Shown: positions 35,347-44,959, counted from the first letter of the stretch. The stretch is DNA of 64,000 nucleotides from CAVSCR01 sp963726575 (GCA_963726575.1 CAVSCR010000002.1:1-64000), one strand, 5' to 3'. Notes: a model not told the origin generated them from the letters alone. Made by a program: numbers and translations.

Positions 35347-37029
35347 TCAGCGACGGGTGGCGTCGCGCTTGGCCTTGACCCGGTTGCCCTTGATCCTGGT
35401 TCCGCTCAGTGCCTTGACGACCTCGTCCATGGAGTGGTCGGGGATCTCGACGAGTGAGAAGTTGTCGGTGATCTCGATCGCACCGATGTCGCGTCCGGAC
35501 AACGACGTCTCGTTGGCGATCGCACCCACCAGGTCCTGCGGGCGAACGCCTGCCTTCCGGCCGGCCGAGACGTACACGCGCGACGTGCTCGCGTCGCCGG
35601 CGACGCGGGGCCGCTGCCGGGCGGGGCGTTGACCGCGGTCGCCTCGGCTCCCCGCCTTCCCGGACGGTTCGCGCGCCGGGTCGGTGGTCGGGATCTCCTC
35701 CATGCCGGTGGCCGCGCCGTTGGTCGCCTCGTGGGCGACCTTGACCGCGGCCAGGGCGACCTGCACCACGTCGAAGTCGTCGGTCAGCGTGTCCACGACG
35801 ACCCGGAAGTGCTCCAGGTCGTCCTCGACCAGCGTCTCGTACAGCGCCGAGCGCGTCATCTCGAGCCGGCGCGCCTGCAGGTCGGCCGATGTGGGGAGTG
35901 TCTCGATCGGGATCCGCCGCTTCGTGACCCGCTCGATCGACTTCAGGAGGCGGTGCTCCCGCGGCTCGGCCAACGTGATGGCGACGCCTTCGCGTCCGGC
36001 CCGGCCGACCCGACCGATGCGATGCACGTACGACTCAGGCGCTGACGGTACGTCGTAGTTGAACACGTGCGACAGCGTGTCGATGTCCAGCCCGCGTGCG
36101 GCGACGTCGGTGGCCACGAGCAGCTCGGCAGTGCCCGCGCGGACCCGTCCCATCACACGATCGCGCTGATGCTGGTCCATGCCACCGTGCAAGGCCTCAC
36201 ATCGGTAGCCGCGACCGTTGAGCGACTCGGTCAAGGACTCGACCTCGGCACGGGTGCGACAGAACACGATCGCTGCCGTCGGCGCCTCCACGTCGAGGAT
36301 CCGGCCCAGAGCGGCCGCCTTGTGTGCGCGCGCCACCACGTACGCACGTTGCTGCACCAACGGTGTCGCCTCGGCGGCCGTCGCGCGTTCGATCTCGATC
36401 CGGATCGGGTCGGTCAGGTGCCTTCGCGCGATGCGGTTCAGACGCGCTGGCATCGTGGCCGAGAACAAGACGGTCTGCCGGGTCGACGGCGTCGCGTCGA
36501 GAATCAGCTCGAGGTCGTCGGCAAACCCCATGTCCAGCATCTCGTCGGCCTCGTCCAGCACGACGGTCGCGACGCTGGCCAGATCGAGGGTGCCGCGTTT
36601 CAGGTGGTCCACCGCCCGGCCTGGCGTGGCCACGACCATGTCGACGCCCTCGCTGAGCTCGCGCAACTGCCGTCCGATGGGCTGGCCGCCATAGATGGGG
36701 AGCACGCGCACCCCGAGGTCCCTTCCGTAGCGGTGCAGTGCCTGGGACACCTGGATGCACAGCTCGCGGGTGGGCACGAGCACCAGCGCGACCGGAGCCC
36801 GCCCCTTGCGCCCGGACTTCAGCGCGTTCAGCATCGGGAGCGCGAACGCCGCCGTCTTGCCGGTGCCCGTGGCCGCCTGGCCCAGCAGGTCGCGACCGGC
36901 GAGGAGGTGGGGAATCGCCTCTGCCTGGATCGGGGTCGGCTCCTCGTACCCGAGCGCCGCGAGGGCCTCGAGCAGCTTCTTGCGCAGGCCGAGGTCGGCG
37001 AAGGAGGCCGACGGGTCAGGTGTGGTCAC
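35347..37029 (-). CDS. DEAD-box ATP-dependent RNA helicase (DeaD/CsdA-like)
   Basis: A 560-aa helicase. Walker A ATGTGKT near residue 52, VLDEADEMLDMGF (DEAD), SAT, and motif VI HRIGRVGRAGREG are intact. A C-terminal DbpA-type RNA-binding domain (RVYVSAGRKAGVRPQDLVGAIANETSLSGRDIGAIEITDNFSLVEIP, about residues 475-540) follows a Gly/Arg-rich linker, and the end is basic. Such helicases remodel RNA in ribosome assembly and cold adaptation. I chose the GTG at 37029 (GGAG just upstream); the longer open frame to 37983 is antisense to the ABC gene and not real. Confidence 0.93.
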   Translation of the reverse strand: MTTPDPSASFADLGLRKKLLEALAALGYEEPTPIQAEAIPHLLAGRDLLGQAATGTGKTAAFALPMLNALKSGRKGRAPVALVLVPTRELCIQVSQALHRYGRDLGVRVLPIYGGQPIGRQLRELSEGVDMVVATPGRAVDHLKRGTLDLASVATVVLDEADEMLDMGFADDLELILDATPSTRQTVLFSATMPARLNRIARRHLTDPIRIEIERATAAEATPLVQQRAYVVARAHKAAALGRILDVEAPTAAIVFCRTRAEVESLTESLNGRGYRCEALHGGMDQHQRDRVMGRVRAGTAELLVATDVAARGLDIDTLSHVFNYDVPSAPESYVHRIGRVGRAGREGVAITLAEPREHRLLKSIERVTKRRIPIETLPTSADLQARRLEMTRSALYETLVEDDLEHFRVVVDTLTDDFDVVQVALAAVKVAHEATNGAATGMEEIPTTDPAREPSGKAGSRGDRGQRPARQRPRVAGDASTSRVYVSAGRKAGVRPQDLVGAIANETSLSGRDIGAIEITDNFSLVEIPDHSMDEVVKALSGTRIKGNRVKAKRDATRR

Positions 37030-37128
37030 GCTCCATGGTCCCGCGCTGACGACGGTTCCCCTAACGGGTCCTAGCCTGGAACCCTCCACCGACCACGCCG
37101 GGCCGACCACGCAGGGAGCCGCCAGCAC

Positions 37129-38046
37129 GTGCCCATCCACGACCTGTCCGGTCCGGCGATCCAGCTGCGCGGGCTCCGTAAGACCTACGGTTCCACCGTG
37201 GCGGTCGACGGTGTCGACCTGACCGTGCAAGCCGGTGACGTGGTCGCCTTGCTGGGCCCCAACGGCGCCGGCAAGTCCACCACCATCGACCTTCTGCTCG
37301 GCCTGGGGCGAGCCGACGCCGGCACGGTTCACGTCTTCGACCGCTCCCCCGCACAGGCCATCGAGGCAGGTGCGGTAGGCGCCATGCTGCAGACCGGTGG
37401 CCTGATCCAGCTCATCACCGTGCGCGAGCTGCTCACGATGACGGCGTCGCTGTACGACCAACCGCACGACGTCGACGTCGTGCTGGGCATGACCGGACTC
37501 ACCGACGTCGCCGGCCAACAGGCGTCGCGCTTGTCCGGTGGCCAGACGCAGCGGGTGCGCTTCGCGCTGGCGATGGTGAGCAACCCGGCCTTGATGGTGC
37601 TCGACGAGCCGACCGCTGCGCTGGACGTCGAGGCCCGTCATGCGTTCTGGGAGGCCATGCGTCAGTTCGCGGCGGAGGGTCGCACCGTGTTGTTCGCCAC
37701 GCACTACCTGGAGGAGGCCGACCGGTTCGCCGACCGGATCGTTCTCATGGCCGGTGGGCGGATCGTCGCCGATGGATCGGCCACTGAGATCAAGTCCGTC
37801 GTCGACGTGCGGACCATCCGGGCGACCCTGCCCGACACGACCACGGACGACCTCGCGCAGGTGCCCGGTGTACGCGACGCCGATCGTCACGGCGACTCGA
37901 TCGTGTTGACGTGTTCGGACTCCGACCTCGCGCTCCGCGAGCTGCTCCAGCGCTACCCCCACGTGCGCGACATCGAGGTTCACGTCGGAGGGCTCGACGA
38001 GGCGTTCCGTCAGCTCACCTCTCCCAGTACGGACGGTGGCGCATGA
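37129..38046 (+). CDS. ABC transporter ATP-binding protein (ABC-2 exporter type)
   Basis: A 305-aa nucleotide-binding subunit of the DrrA/CcmA type. Walker A is GPNGAGKST near residue 45, the signature RLSGGQTQRVRFALAM near 135, Walker B LMVLDEPTAALD near 155, and the H-loop His is in LFATHYLEEADR. A C-terminal extension (about 225-300) is typical of drug or lipid exporters. It is coupled by ATGA overlap to the permease gene. The start is a GTG, 99 bp from the divergent helicase start. Confidence 0.93.
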   Translation: MPIHDLSGPAIQLRGLRKTYGSTVAVDGVDLTVQAGDVVALLGPNGAGKSTTIDLLLGLGRADAGTVHVFDRSPAQAIEAGAVGAMLQTGGLIQLITVRELLTMTASLYDQPHDVDVVLGMTGLTDVAGQQASRLSGGQTQRVRFALAMVSNPALMVLDEPTAALDVEARHAFWEAMRQFAAEGRTVLFATHYLEEADRFADRIVLMAGGRIVADGSATEIKSVVDVRTIRATLPDTTTDDLAQVPGVRDADRHGDSIVLTCSDSDLALRELLQRYPHVRDIEVHVGGLDEAFRQLTSPSTDGGA

Positions 38047-38786
38047 GCAGCAGCAGCACCTACGTCCGGTACGAAGTGGTGCGAACGTTTCGCAACGTCC
38101 GGTTCTTCCTGTTCTCCCTCGGGTTCCCGGTCGTTCTGTATGTGGTGGTGGTCGGTGGCAACCGCGACGTCAAGGACTTCGCGGGTACCGGACTCACGTT
38201 CGCGCTCTACTACATGGTGGGAATGGTTTCGTGGGGCTCGATGGTCGCCGTCACGGCCGGCGGCGCCCGGATCTCGCTGGAACGATCCGTCGGCTGGGTG
38301 CGGCAGCTACGCGTCACCCCGTTGCGCGCGCGGACCTACTTCGGCGCGAAGGTGCTCGGCGGTTATGCAACGGCCTGCGTGAGCATCCTGACGATCTACG
38401 CCTTGGGCATCGCCTTCGGCGTCCGCCTTCCGATCTCGTCGTGGCTCCAGATGACGTTCTTGATCCTGGTCGGCCTGATCCCGTTCGCCGTGCTCGGCAT
38501 CTGGTTGGGTCACAAACTCACTCCGGACAACATGGGGCCGGCGCTGGGCGGACTGACCGCACTGTTCGCCCTGCTGGGTGGTGCCTGGGGCCCGATCGCC
38601 GCCGACCACGGCTTGTTGCACTCACTCGTCGAGCTGCTGCCGTCGTACTGGCTGGTGCATGCGGCGCAGACCGCATTCACCGGTGAGTGGTGGCCGCCGA
38701 AGGCGTGGATCGTGGTCGCAGTGTGGACGGTCGCGCTGAGCTGGTTGGCCCAGCGCGCCTACCGCAACGACACCTACCGCGTCTGA
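38043..38786 (+). CDS. ABC-2 type transporter permease
   Basis: A 247-aa integral membrane protein with six hydrophobic segments (from NVRFFLFSLGFPVVLYVVVV to AWIVVAVWTVALSWLA) and the ABC-2 hallmark RLRVTPLRA-like loop (VRQLRVTPLRARTYFGAK). Its ATG overlaps the stop of the ATPase gene. Two copies with two ATPase subunits should form an exporter of a hydrophobic compound, peptide or lipid; the substrate is unknown. Confidence 0.92.
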   Translation: MSSSSTYVRYEVVRTFRNVRFFLFSLGFPVVLYVVVVGGNRDVKDFAGTGLTFALYYMVGMVSWGSMVAVTAGGARISLERSVGWVRQLRVTPLRARTYFGAKVLGGYATACVSILTIYALGIAFGVRLPISSWLQMTFLILVGLIPFAVLGIWLGHKLTPDNMGPALGGLTALFALLGGAWGPIAADHGLLHSLVELLPSYWLVHAAQTAFTGEWWPPKAWIVVAVWTVALSWLAQRAYRNDTYRV

Positions 38787-38796
38787 GGCTCGAAGG

Positions 38797-39318
38797 TCAG
38801 CGCACGGTCACGTCGCCGACGGCACGTCCGTTCTCGAGGTAGCAGGTCCTCCCGGGATGGGCGACGGCAGCGGCCACGCGCCGACGCACCGGCCCGCTGA
38901 GTCGGGGCAGCGCCTTCTCGACCCGTGCCAACCGGTACTCAGAGATCTCCTCGGCCTGCAAGACGATGGCAGCGAGCCGGTCGTCGTCGAAGGCTCCGCA
39001 GTCGAAGAGGAACCGCATCCCGCCGGGTCGGTCCTGTCGTGGGCGCAGGAAGTCGACGCAGGCGAGGCGACCGTGCCGAACGAGCAGGCCGCACTCCTCA
39101 CGGGTCTCCCGTTTGCAGGCCTCCCAGGGCGACTCGCCATCGGCTTCGACCACCCCACCGGGGACCGTCCAGCCTCCTTTGTACGTGGGGTTGAGGATCA
39201 GCAGCCGGCCGCGCCGGTCCCAGACCAGAGCGCCGGCCGACGCCGGGATGCGCGGCAGCACCTCCTCGAGGCTCCCGAACTCGGCTCCAACTGGGACGTC
39301 GCTTCGCTGGTCCGTCAT
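38797..39318 (-). CDS. Nudix hydrolase
   Basis: A 173-aa Nudix protein. The Nudix box is GGVVEADGESPWEACKRE followed by TREECGL, with the catalytic REtrEEcG helix intact and one extra residue in the glycine loop. Such enzymes hydrolyse nucleoside diphosphates linked to another group, often as housecleaning. The ATG at 39318 follows from the domain start. The gene converges on the ABC permease with only 10 bp between stops. Confidence 0.9.
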   Translation of the reverse strand: MTDQRSDVPVGAEFGSLEEVLPRIPASAGALVWDRRGRLLILNPTYKGGWTVPGGVVEADGESPWEACKRETREECGLLVRHGRLACVDFLRPRQDRPGGMRFLFDCGAFDDDRLAAIVLQAEEISEYRLARVEKALPRLSGPVRRRVAAAVAHPGRTCYLENGRAVGDVTVR

Positions 39319-39400
39319 GCGACTCACGCTAGGGCCCGCCGCAAGAGGCCTGCGGCGCACCGACGTCGTACGCTGCCGGGACCGACGTCAGGATCCCCCG

Positions 39401-40156
39401 ATGTGCCACAGCGACGACAGCAGGCCACCCCCGCCACCAACGATGGGCGCCGTCGGCGTCTCCGGCGATCTCACGCTGACGGCAGGCGACGGGAACCGCC
39501 TTGCGGCGTTCGAGGCGCATCCGGAATCAGTGAGCCGAGTCGGCGTCGTGATCATGCCGGACGTGCGTGGGCTGCACGCCTACTACCCGGCGCTGGCGCA
39601 GCGCTTCGCCGAAGCAGGGTTCCACAGCATCGCGATCGACTACTTCGGCCGGACGGCGAGCACATCAGACCGTTCCGACTCCTTCGAGTACTGGCCCCAC
39701 GTCGAGCAGACCACGCCAGATGGCGTCACTGCCGACGTTGCTGCCGCAGTGGGGTACCTGCGTTCGGCGGCGGGCGGCTCGGTGACGTCGGTGTTCACCG
39801 TGGGCTTCTGCTTCGGCGGACGGCACTCGCTGCGGCAGTCCGCCGCGATCCCCGGCCTGTCCGGTGTGGTGGCCTTCTACGGCAGCTCGGTCCTGGTCGA
39901 CGATCTGGTGGACGACGTGACGGCGCCCCTGCTGATCCTGTTGGGGGGCGCCGACCAGAACATCCCCCCGGAGTCGTTCGACCCACTGCTGGCCCGGCTC
40001 GCCGAGCGTGGAGTCGACGCCCGGCGGTACGTCTACGAGGGCGCGCCGCACTCCTTCTTCGACCGCAGCTTCGCCGACCATCGCCCGGCGTGTGACGACG
40101 CGTGGCTGCGGGTGCTCGAGTTCACCGCGGCGCACTCGCCTCAGTCGGAGGTCTGA
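39401..40156 (+). CDS. Dienelactone hydrolase family protein
   Basis: A 251-aa alpha/beta hydrolase of the DLH type. It has a Cys nucleophile in GFCFGG near residue 137, the acid Asp in LGGADQNIP near 187 and the His in GAPHSFFDR near 217. The VVIMPDVRGLHAYYPALAQRFAEAGFHSIAIDYFGRTA stretch is typical. It hydrolyses lactones or esters in ring-cleavage pathways or acts more broadly. The start ATG is followed by a proline run (SRPPPPPT). Its end overlaps the convergent epimerase gene by 16 bp. Confidence 0.9.
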   Translation: MCHSDDSRPPPPPTMGAVGVSGDLTLTAGDGNRLAAFEAHPESVSRVGVVIMPDVRGLHAYYPALAQRFAEAGFHSIAIDYFGRTASTSDRSDSFEYWPHVEQTTPDGVTADVAAAVGYLRSAAGGSVTSVFTVGFCFGGRHSLRQSAAIPGLSGVVAFYGSSVLVDDLVDDVTAPLLILLGGADQNIPPESFDPLLARLAERGVDARRYVYEGAPHSFFDRSFADHRPACDDAWLRVLEFTAAHSPQSEV

Positions 40157-41139
40157 GCCAACGCCGCCAGCAGCTCCTGCTCGCGCTCGGCCGACAGCCC
40201 AGCGCCGTGCGGGCGGTCCAGTCCCTGCTCCCGCTCCCACGCGAGCAGGTCGACCAACAGCTCCGAGCGCGGTCGGTGGTGCAGTCCGGCATCGGCGGCG
40301 GCCGAGCCGTCGCGGTCGGCGAAGCCCTCCCATCCGGGGTCGGCGATCCACAGGGCCAGCGACTCCGGCCCCATGAACTCGGCCACCCCCTGCTCCAGCA
40401 ACCATGCGGGGGGCGCCGCCACGACCTGTGCCCGGTGGCTGCCGACAGCTCGACACAGCTCGATCCACTCCGGGAAGCCGACCACTGGACCAACGGCGTT
40501 GTAGGTGCCTGTGGTACCGGCCTCGGCACAGTCGAGCAGCCACGCGGCGAGGTCGCGTGCGTCGACCATCTGGGTCGACGCGTCGGCAGTGTCCGGTACG
40601 AGCATCGGGTCATGTGGAGCCCTGGCGGAGCGCGCCACCCAGTAGCCGGAGCGGCCGGTGTGGTCGCCGGGACCCGCGATGAGCCCTGCCCTCGCGATCA
40701 GCAGACGGTCGCCGACGGCGTCGGCGGCCGCGTTCTCGCACGCCACCTTCGCCTCGCCGTACAGCTCGACCTCGACCGAGTCCAGGTCGGTGGCTGACAA
40801 CACGGCCGCAGACTCGTCAGCCCCCCTGTCGGCGTGCGAGGCGTAGACGCTGCACGATGAAACGTAGGTCCAGTGCCGAGCGCGCGCGCCGATCGCGGCC
40901 AGTGCGCTGCGCACCAGTCCCGGCTGCCACGACACGTCCACGACCTCGTCCCACTCGACCTGTGCGACGGCGGCGTAGGCGTCCGGCTCGGCGCGATCGG
41001 CTCGTACGAACTGGGCTCCCTCTGCGACCTCGCCCTTAGTACCGCGCGCCAGACACGTGACGTCGTGCCCGCGCCCCACTGCCTGCTGCGCGATCTCGCG
41101 ACCCAGCCATGCGGTACCGCCCAGCACCAGAATCCTCAT
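40141..41139 (-). CDS. NAD-dependent epimerase/dehydratase family protein
   Basis: A 332-aa extended-SDR protein. It has the Rossmann motif GGTAWLG near residue 8 and a Ser/Tyr region (TYVSSCSVYASHA), with LYGEAKVACENAA giving the YxxxK catalytic pair (Y..K). Later segments (YNAVGPVVGFPEWIELC) resemble the nucleotide-sugar or RNA-binding reductase branch. The ATG at 41139 was chosen at the start of the first strand. Substrate unknown. Confidence 0.88.
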   Translation of the reverse strand: MRILVLGGTAWLGREIAQQAVGRGHDVTCLARGTKGEVAEGAQFVRADRAEPDAYAAVAQVEWDEVVDVSWQPGLVRSALAAIGARARHWTYVSSCSVYASHADRGADESAAVLSATDLDSVEVELYGEAKVACENAAADAVGDRLLIARAGLIAGPGDHTGRSGYWVARSARAPHDPMLVPDTADASTQMVDARDLAAWLLDCAEAGTTGTYNAVGPVVGFPEWIELCRAVGSHRAQVVAAPPAWLLEQGVAEFMGPESLALWIADPGWEGFADRDGSAAADAGLHHRPRSELLVDLLAWEREQGLDRPHGAGLSAEREQELLAALAQTSD

Positions 41140-41270
41140 GCCGGCCAGTCCAACGCGGCGGGGTCGCGACGGCCAGCGAGTTTCGCTCACAGCGCAGCCG
41201 ACGCTGGACCGGGTGGCGAGCCACGGCGGACTTCTTGCGCCGCCGGGCCAGTCGGTGATACGCCGGGTTC

Positions 41271-42071
41271 ATGCCAACCACGCACCCACCGGTCATCCTC
41301 ATCCACGGCCTGTGGCTGCACGGCACATCCTGGCAGCCGTGGATCGACCTGTTCGCTGCGAAGGGCTACGACGCATCGGCACCGGGTTGGCCCGGTGACG
41401 CGGCCACCGTCACTGATGCGCGCGCGAACCCGCAAGCGGTGGCCGACGTCGGCGTCGACGAGATCACCGAGCACTACGCGAAGGCGATGGCAGGACTGTC
41501 CGCGTCGCCCATCGTCATCGGCCACTCATTCGGTGGGCTCATTGCCGAGAAGCTGCTCGGCGAAGGACACGCGGCTGCGGCCGTGGCGATCGACGCTGCT
41601 CCGATCAAGGGAGTGCTGCCCATCCCCCTGTCGGCCCTGCGGGCGTCCTTCCCGACCTTGCGGAACCCGGGCAACGTCGACGCTGCCGTTTCGCTGACGC
41701 GGGAGCAGTTCCGCTACGCCTTCGGCAACGCGATTCCGCAGGCCGAGTCGAACGAACTGTTCGACCGATGGACGATCCCGTCGCCCGCTCGCCCCCTGTT
41801 CCAGGCGGCGACGGCCAACCTCAACCCAAACGCTCAGACGAAGGTCGATGTCAGGAACGGGGACCGCGGACCGCTGTTGCTGACCATGGGCGGTCGAGAC
41901 CGCATCGTGCCCGAATCGATCAGCAAGTCCACGTACCGGCAGTACCGCAAGTCGTCGGCGTCGACCCAGCTCATCGAGTTCGCGGACCGTGGGCACTCGC
42001 TGACGATCGACCACGGCTGGAAGGACGTCGCCGACGCAGTGCTCAGCTGGCTGAGCGAGAAGGGTCTGTGA
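41271..42071 (+). CDS. Alpha/beta hydrolase
   Basis: A 266-aa hydrolase with the oxyanion HGLWLHGTSW, nucleophile elbow GHSFGG near residue 86, acid Asp in GGRDRIVPE near 205 and His in DRGHSLTID near 240; the triad is complete. It resembles the esterase or non-haem haloperoxidase-like branch. Its 3' end overlaps the convergent cyclase gene by 29 bp. Confidence 0.9.
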   Translation: MPTTHPPVILIHGLWLHGTSWQPWIDLFAAKGYDASAPGWPGDAATVTDARANPQAVADVGVDEITEHYAKAMAGLSASPIVIGHSFGGLIAEKLLGEGHAAAAVAIDAAPIKGVLPIPLSALRASFPTLRNPGNVDAAVSLTREQFRYAFGNAIPQAESNELFDRWTIPSPARPLFQAATANLNPNAQTKVDVRNGDRGPLLLTMGGRDRIVPESISKSTYRQYRKSSASTQLIEFADRGHSLTIDHGWKDVADAVLSWLSEKGL

Positions 42072-43434
42072 CCGCTGCGCTGATGCTGCGCTCCGAGCTC
42101 ACCTGATAGATGCGCCAACTACCCGGTACGCCCTTCAGCTCGTGCTCGCCGACCTCCTGGAACGTCAGTCCTGACCCCAAGGTGAGGTCCTTGACGGTCG
42201 ACGACACAAAGATCTGCGAGGGCGGCGCCATGGCGCCGATGCGGGCACCGACGTGGACGGCAATCCCACCGACCTGTCCGTCGATCGTCTCGACCTCACC
42301 TGTGTGCAGTCCAGCCCGAATCTGCAGGCCCAGCGGCTGGACCCCCGCCACGATCGCCTCGGCGCAGCGAATCGCCCGTGCCGGTCCGTCGAAGGTGGCC
42401 AGGAAGCCGTCGCCGGCGGTGTTCACCTCGACGCCGCGGTAACGGCCGATCGCTGCTCTCACGGTTGCGTGGTGTCGCTCGAGGAGAGCACGCCATGCAC
42501 TGTCGCCGAGCTCGGCGGCCTTGTCCGTGGACCCCACGATGTCGGTGAACAAGATCGTGGCGAGAACCCGGTCGAACTCCTGCTCCTCGGCCCGGATGGA
42601 GGTCAGGAACCGATCGACCTCGGCGAGGAACGCCGCCCCGGGCACATGCTCCCCGCCGGGAAGCTCGACGTAGGTGGCGTTGGGGATGCGCGCGGCGAAG
42701 TAACGACCCTCCTCGGGCTCGGTCAGGTCGTCCCCGGCTGCCTGCACCACCAGAGTCGGCACCTGGACCGAGGGCAACAGCTCGCGGATGTCGAGGTCGC
42801 GAGCCATACGTTCTGCGCTCAGCGCCGCACCGGGGCTGAGCGAGTGACGCGTCAGGTGGGCATAGCTGCGGACGAACGTCGGGTCGTGCGAGAGCGAGGG
42901 AGCCATCCAGTCGCAGAGCTCTTGTGCCAGTTCGAGGGTGCCCCACTGCGCCTCGACCTTGGCCAACCAGTCATCCCAAGTCTTGTCGTCCCACGCCCAC
43001 GGGTAGTCGGGTGCCCAGCTACCACGCGCAGTCGCTCCCCACGTGACGATCGCGAGGATACGTTCGGGAAACGTGGCGCCGAACAGCAAGGCCGGTCCCG
43101 CTCCGTCCTCCAGGGTCACCAGCGCCGCTCGTTCGGATCCCGCCGCATCCATCACTGCACGGATGTCGTCCATCCGGTCTTCCAAGGTGGGGAGAGCGTC
43201 GGGTCTGACTCCGTCCGACAGTCCGGTGCCTCTGCGGTCGAACAGCAGCAGTCGGGCGTGCGCGGCCAGTCCCGTGATGGTTTGCGCCGTGGCCCACCAC
43301 TGCCACGTGATCTCGACGTTCGACGTGTAGATCGAGTTCATCAGGACGACGTCGATCGGACCCTCGCCGACTACCTGGTAGGCGATGTGAACACCGTCGG
43401 TGGTCTTGGCGTAGCGGGTCTCGGGCAGGTCCAT
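42043..43434 (-). CDS. Alpha/beta hydrolase-like / class III cyclase fusion
   Basis: A 463-aa protein. Residues 1-275 are alpha/beta hydrolase-like (RLLLFDRRGTGLSD). The nucleophile elbow, normally GxSxGG in this subfamily, reads TLEDGAG with Glu109 where Ser is expected, so hydrolysis is unlikely. Residues 290-450 are a cyclase domain with metal aspartates D298 and D342 and R398. The purine-specifying Lys is Asn338 and the catalytic Asn position is His394 (GIAVHVGARIG). This variant set is shared with the broken paralogue at 62172-62739. Activity is doubtful or atypical. It may act as a ligand-sensing regulator. Confidence 0.88.
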   Translation of the reverse strand: MDLPETRYAKTTDGVHIAYQVVGEGPIDVVLMNSIYTSNVEITWQWWATAQTITGLAAHARLLLFDRRGTGLSDGVRPDALPTLEDRMDDIRAVMDAAGSERAALVTLEDGAGPALLFGATFPERILAIVTWGATARGSWAPDYPWAWDDKTWDDWLAKVEAQWGTLELAQELCDWMAPSLSHDPTFVRSYAHLTRHSLSPGAALSAERMARDLDIRELLPSVQVPTLVVQAAGDDLTEPEEGRYFAARIPNATYVELPGGEHVPGAAFLAEVDRFLTSIRAEEQEFDRVLATILFTDIVGSTDKAAELGDSAWRALLERHHATVRAAIGRYRGVEVNTAGDGFLATFDGPARAIRCAEAIVAGVQPLGLQIRAGLHTGEVETIDGQVGGIAVHVGARIGAMAPPSQIFVSSTVKDLTLGSGLTFQEVGEHELKGVPGSWRIYQVSSERSISAAVTDPSRSAS

Positions 43435-43446
43435 GACCGAGCGGCC

Positions 43447-44823
43447 CTACCCCACCGGCACGGGCGGGATCGTGGTCAAGCCGGCGGCGAACCGTTCGTC
43501 GCTCACCGCCTCGTCGACCATCCGTCCGTTCAGGTAGTCGTCGTAGGCAGCCAGGTCGAAGTGGCCGTGGCCACACAGCGCGGTGAGGATCACCGTCTCC
43601 TCGCCGGTCTCCTTGGCGCGGTTCGCCTCGCGGACGGCCAACGCGAGCGCGTGGGTCGGCTCGGGCGCGGGCACGATCCCCTCGTTGCGCGCGAACGTGA
43701 CGGCCGCCGCGAAGCATTCCGTCTGCGGAACCGCCTGCGCCTCCATCAGCCCGAGCTCGTAGACATGCGACAGCAGCGGCGACATCCCGTGGTAGCGCAG
43801 TCCACCGGCGTGGATCGGGTCGGGGATGAAGTCGTGCCCAAGCGTGTGCATCTTGAGCAGCGGAGTCATGCCTGCGGTGTCACCGAAGTCGTACGCGTAG
43901 ATGCCGCGCGTCAGTGATGGGCACGAGGCGGGCTCAGCGGCGATGATCCGCGGCGCGATGTTTCCGGCAAGCTTTTCGCGCAGGAACGGGAACGACAGGC
44001 CTCCGAAGTTGGAACCGCCGCCGGTGCAGCCGACGATGTGGGTCGGCGTCTCCCCCGCCTTGGCGAGCTGGAGCAACGCCTCTTCCCCGATGATCGTCTG
44101 GTGCATGAGCACGTGGTTCAAGACGCTGCCCAGCGAGTACCGGACGTCCGGATCCTTGGCGGCGACCTCCACCGCCTCCGAGATCGCGATGCCGAGTGAC
44201 CCGCTGTGGTTCGCCGGGTCGGCGCCGAGACGTCGCCCGGCTTCCGTGACGTCAGAGGGCGAACGGTGCACGACGCCGCCGAACGCCTCGATCATCAAGC
44301 GGCGGTAGGGCTTGGTGTCGTAGGACGAGCCGACCTGCCAGACCTCGCACTCCAGGTCGAACAGGGCGCAGGCGAAGGCCAGGGCCGTGCCCCACTGGCC
44401 GGCCCCGGTCTCGGTCGTCAGCTTCTTCACTCCGGCCTTGGCGTTGTAGTACGCCTGCGGAACGGCCGTGTTGGGCTTGTGCGAGCCGGCCGGTGAGACA
44501 CCTTCGTACTTGTAGTAGATCCGTGCTGGTGTGCCGAGCGCCTTCTCGAGGCGATGGGCCCGGAACAGTGGCGAGGGCCGCCATTGCCGGTACACGTCGA
44601 GGACGCCACCGGGGATCTCGACGTACCGGTCCTGCGTCACCTCTTGCAGGATCAGGTCCATCGGGAACAGCGGCGCGAAGTCGTCCGGACCCGCCGGCTG
44701 GAGGGTGCCGGGGTGCAGCGCCGGGGGCGGTGGGCTGGGCAGGTCGGGGACCAGGTTGTACCAGCGGGTCGGCATCTCGTCCTCGCCCAGCTCGTACTTG
44801 TGGCGACGCACGGTGTCGTCCAT
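43447..44823 (-). CDS. TrpB-like pyridoxal-phosphate-dependent enzyme (TrpB2 type)
   Basis: A 458-aa protein, longer than TrpB1, with the PLP lysine K116 in GSHKPNTA, the phosphate loop CTGGGSNFGG and the TrpB2-type N-terminus with the extended WYNLVPDLPSPPPPALHPGT. TrpB2 condenses indole and serine without a tightly bound TrpA, or acts on related substrates such as phosphoserine. No trpA or other trp genes are nearby, which is typical for TrpB2. Confidence 0.92.
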   Translation of the reverse strand: MDDTVRRHKYELGEDEMPTRWYNLVPDLPSPPPPALHPGTLQPAGPDDFAPLFPMDLILQEVTQDRYVEIPGGVLDVYRQWRPSPLFRAHRLEKALGTPARIYYKYEGVSPAGSHKPNTAVPQAYYNAKAGVKKLTTETGAGQWGTALAFACALFDLECEVWQVGSSYDTKPYRRLMIEAFGGVVHRSPSDVTEAGRRLGADPANHSGSLGIAISEAVEVAAKDPDVRYSLGSVLNHVLMHQTIIGEEALLQLAKAGETPTHIVGCTGGGSNFGGLSFPFLREKLAGNIAPRIIAAEPASCPSLTRGIYAYDFGDTAGMTPLLKMHTLGHDFIPDPIHAGGLRYHGMSPLLSHVYELGLMEAQAVPQTECFAAAVTFARNEGIVPAPEPTHALALAVREANRAKETGEETVILTALCGHGHFDLAAYDDYLNGRMVDEAVSDERFAAGLTTIPPVPVG

Positions 44824-44959
44824 GACCGCGACCTCTCTCGACTAGCCTCACAGATCTCTCGCCGCAGGCGCGCGGCGTGCGGGCAACGTAGCGCGGCTAC
44901 CCGGGCAAGGTCAGGGAATCCTCAGCCTGAGGATCGAAATCGACCCAACTCGCCACGGG

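Noticed and set aside
37030..37983. N-terminal extension of the helicase frame to 878 aa
   Set aside because: It is antisense to the well-conserved ABC ATPase gene and has no helicase-like or other protein features; the GTG at 37029 has a ribosome-binding site.
41139..41270. Upstream extension of the epimerase to 41190
   Set aside because: The added residues precede the first Rossmann strand and lack a ribosome-binding site; the ATG at 41139 fits the fold start.
42253..43917. 554-aa plus-strand ORF
   Set aside because: It is antisense to the hydrolase-cyclase and TrpB2 genes, which carry clear motifs; no motif is visible in the shadow.
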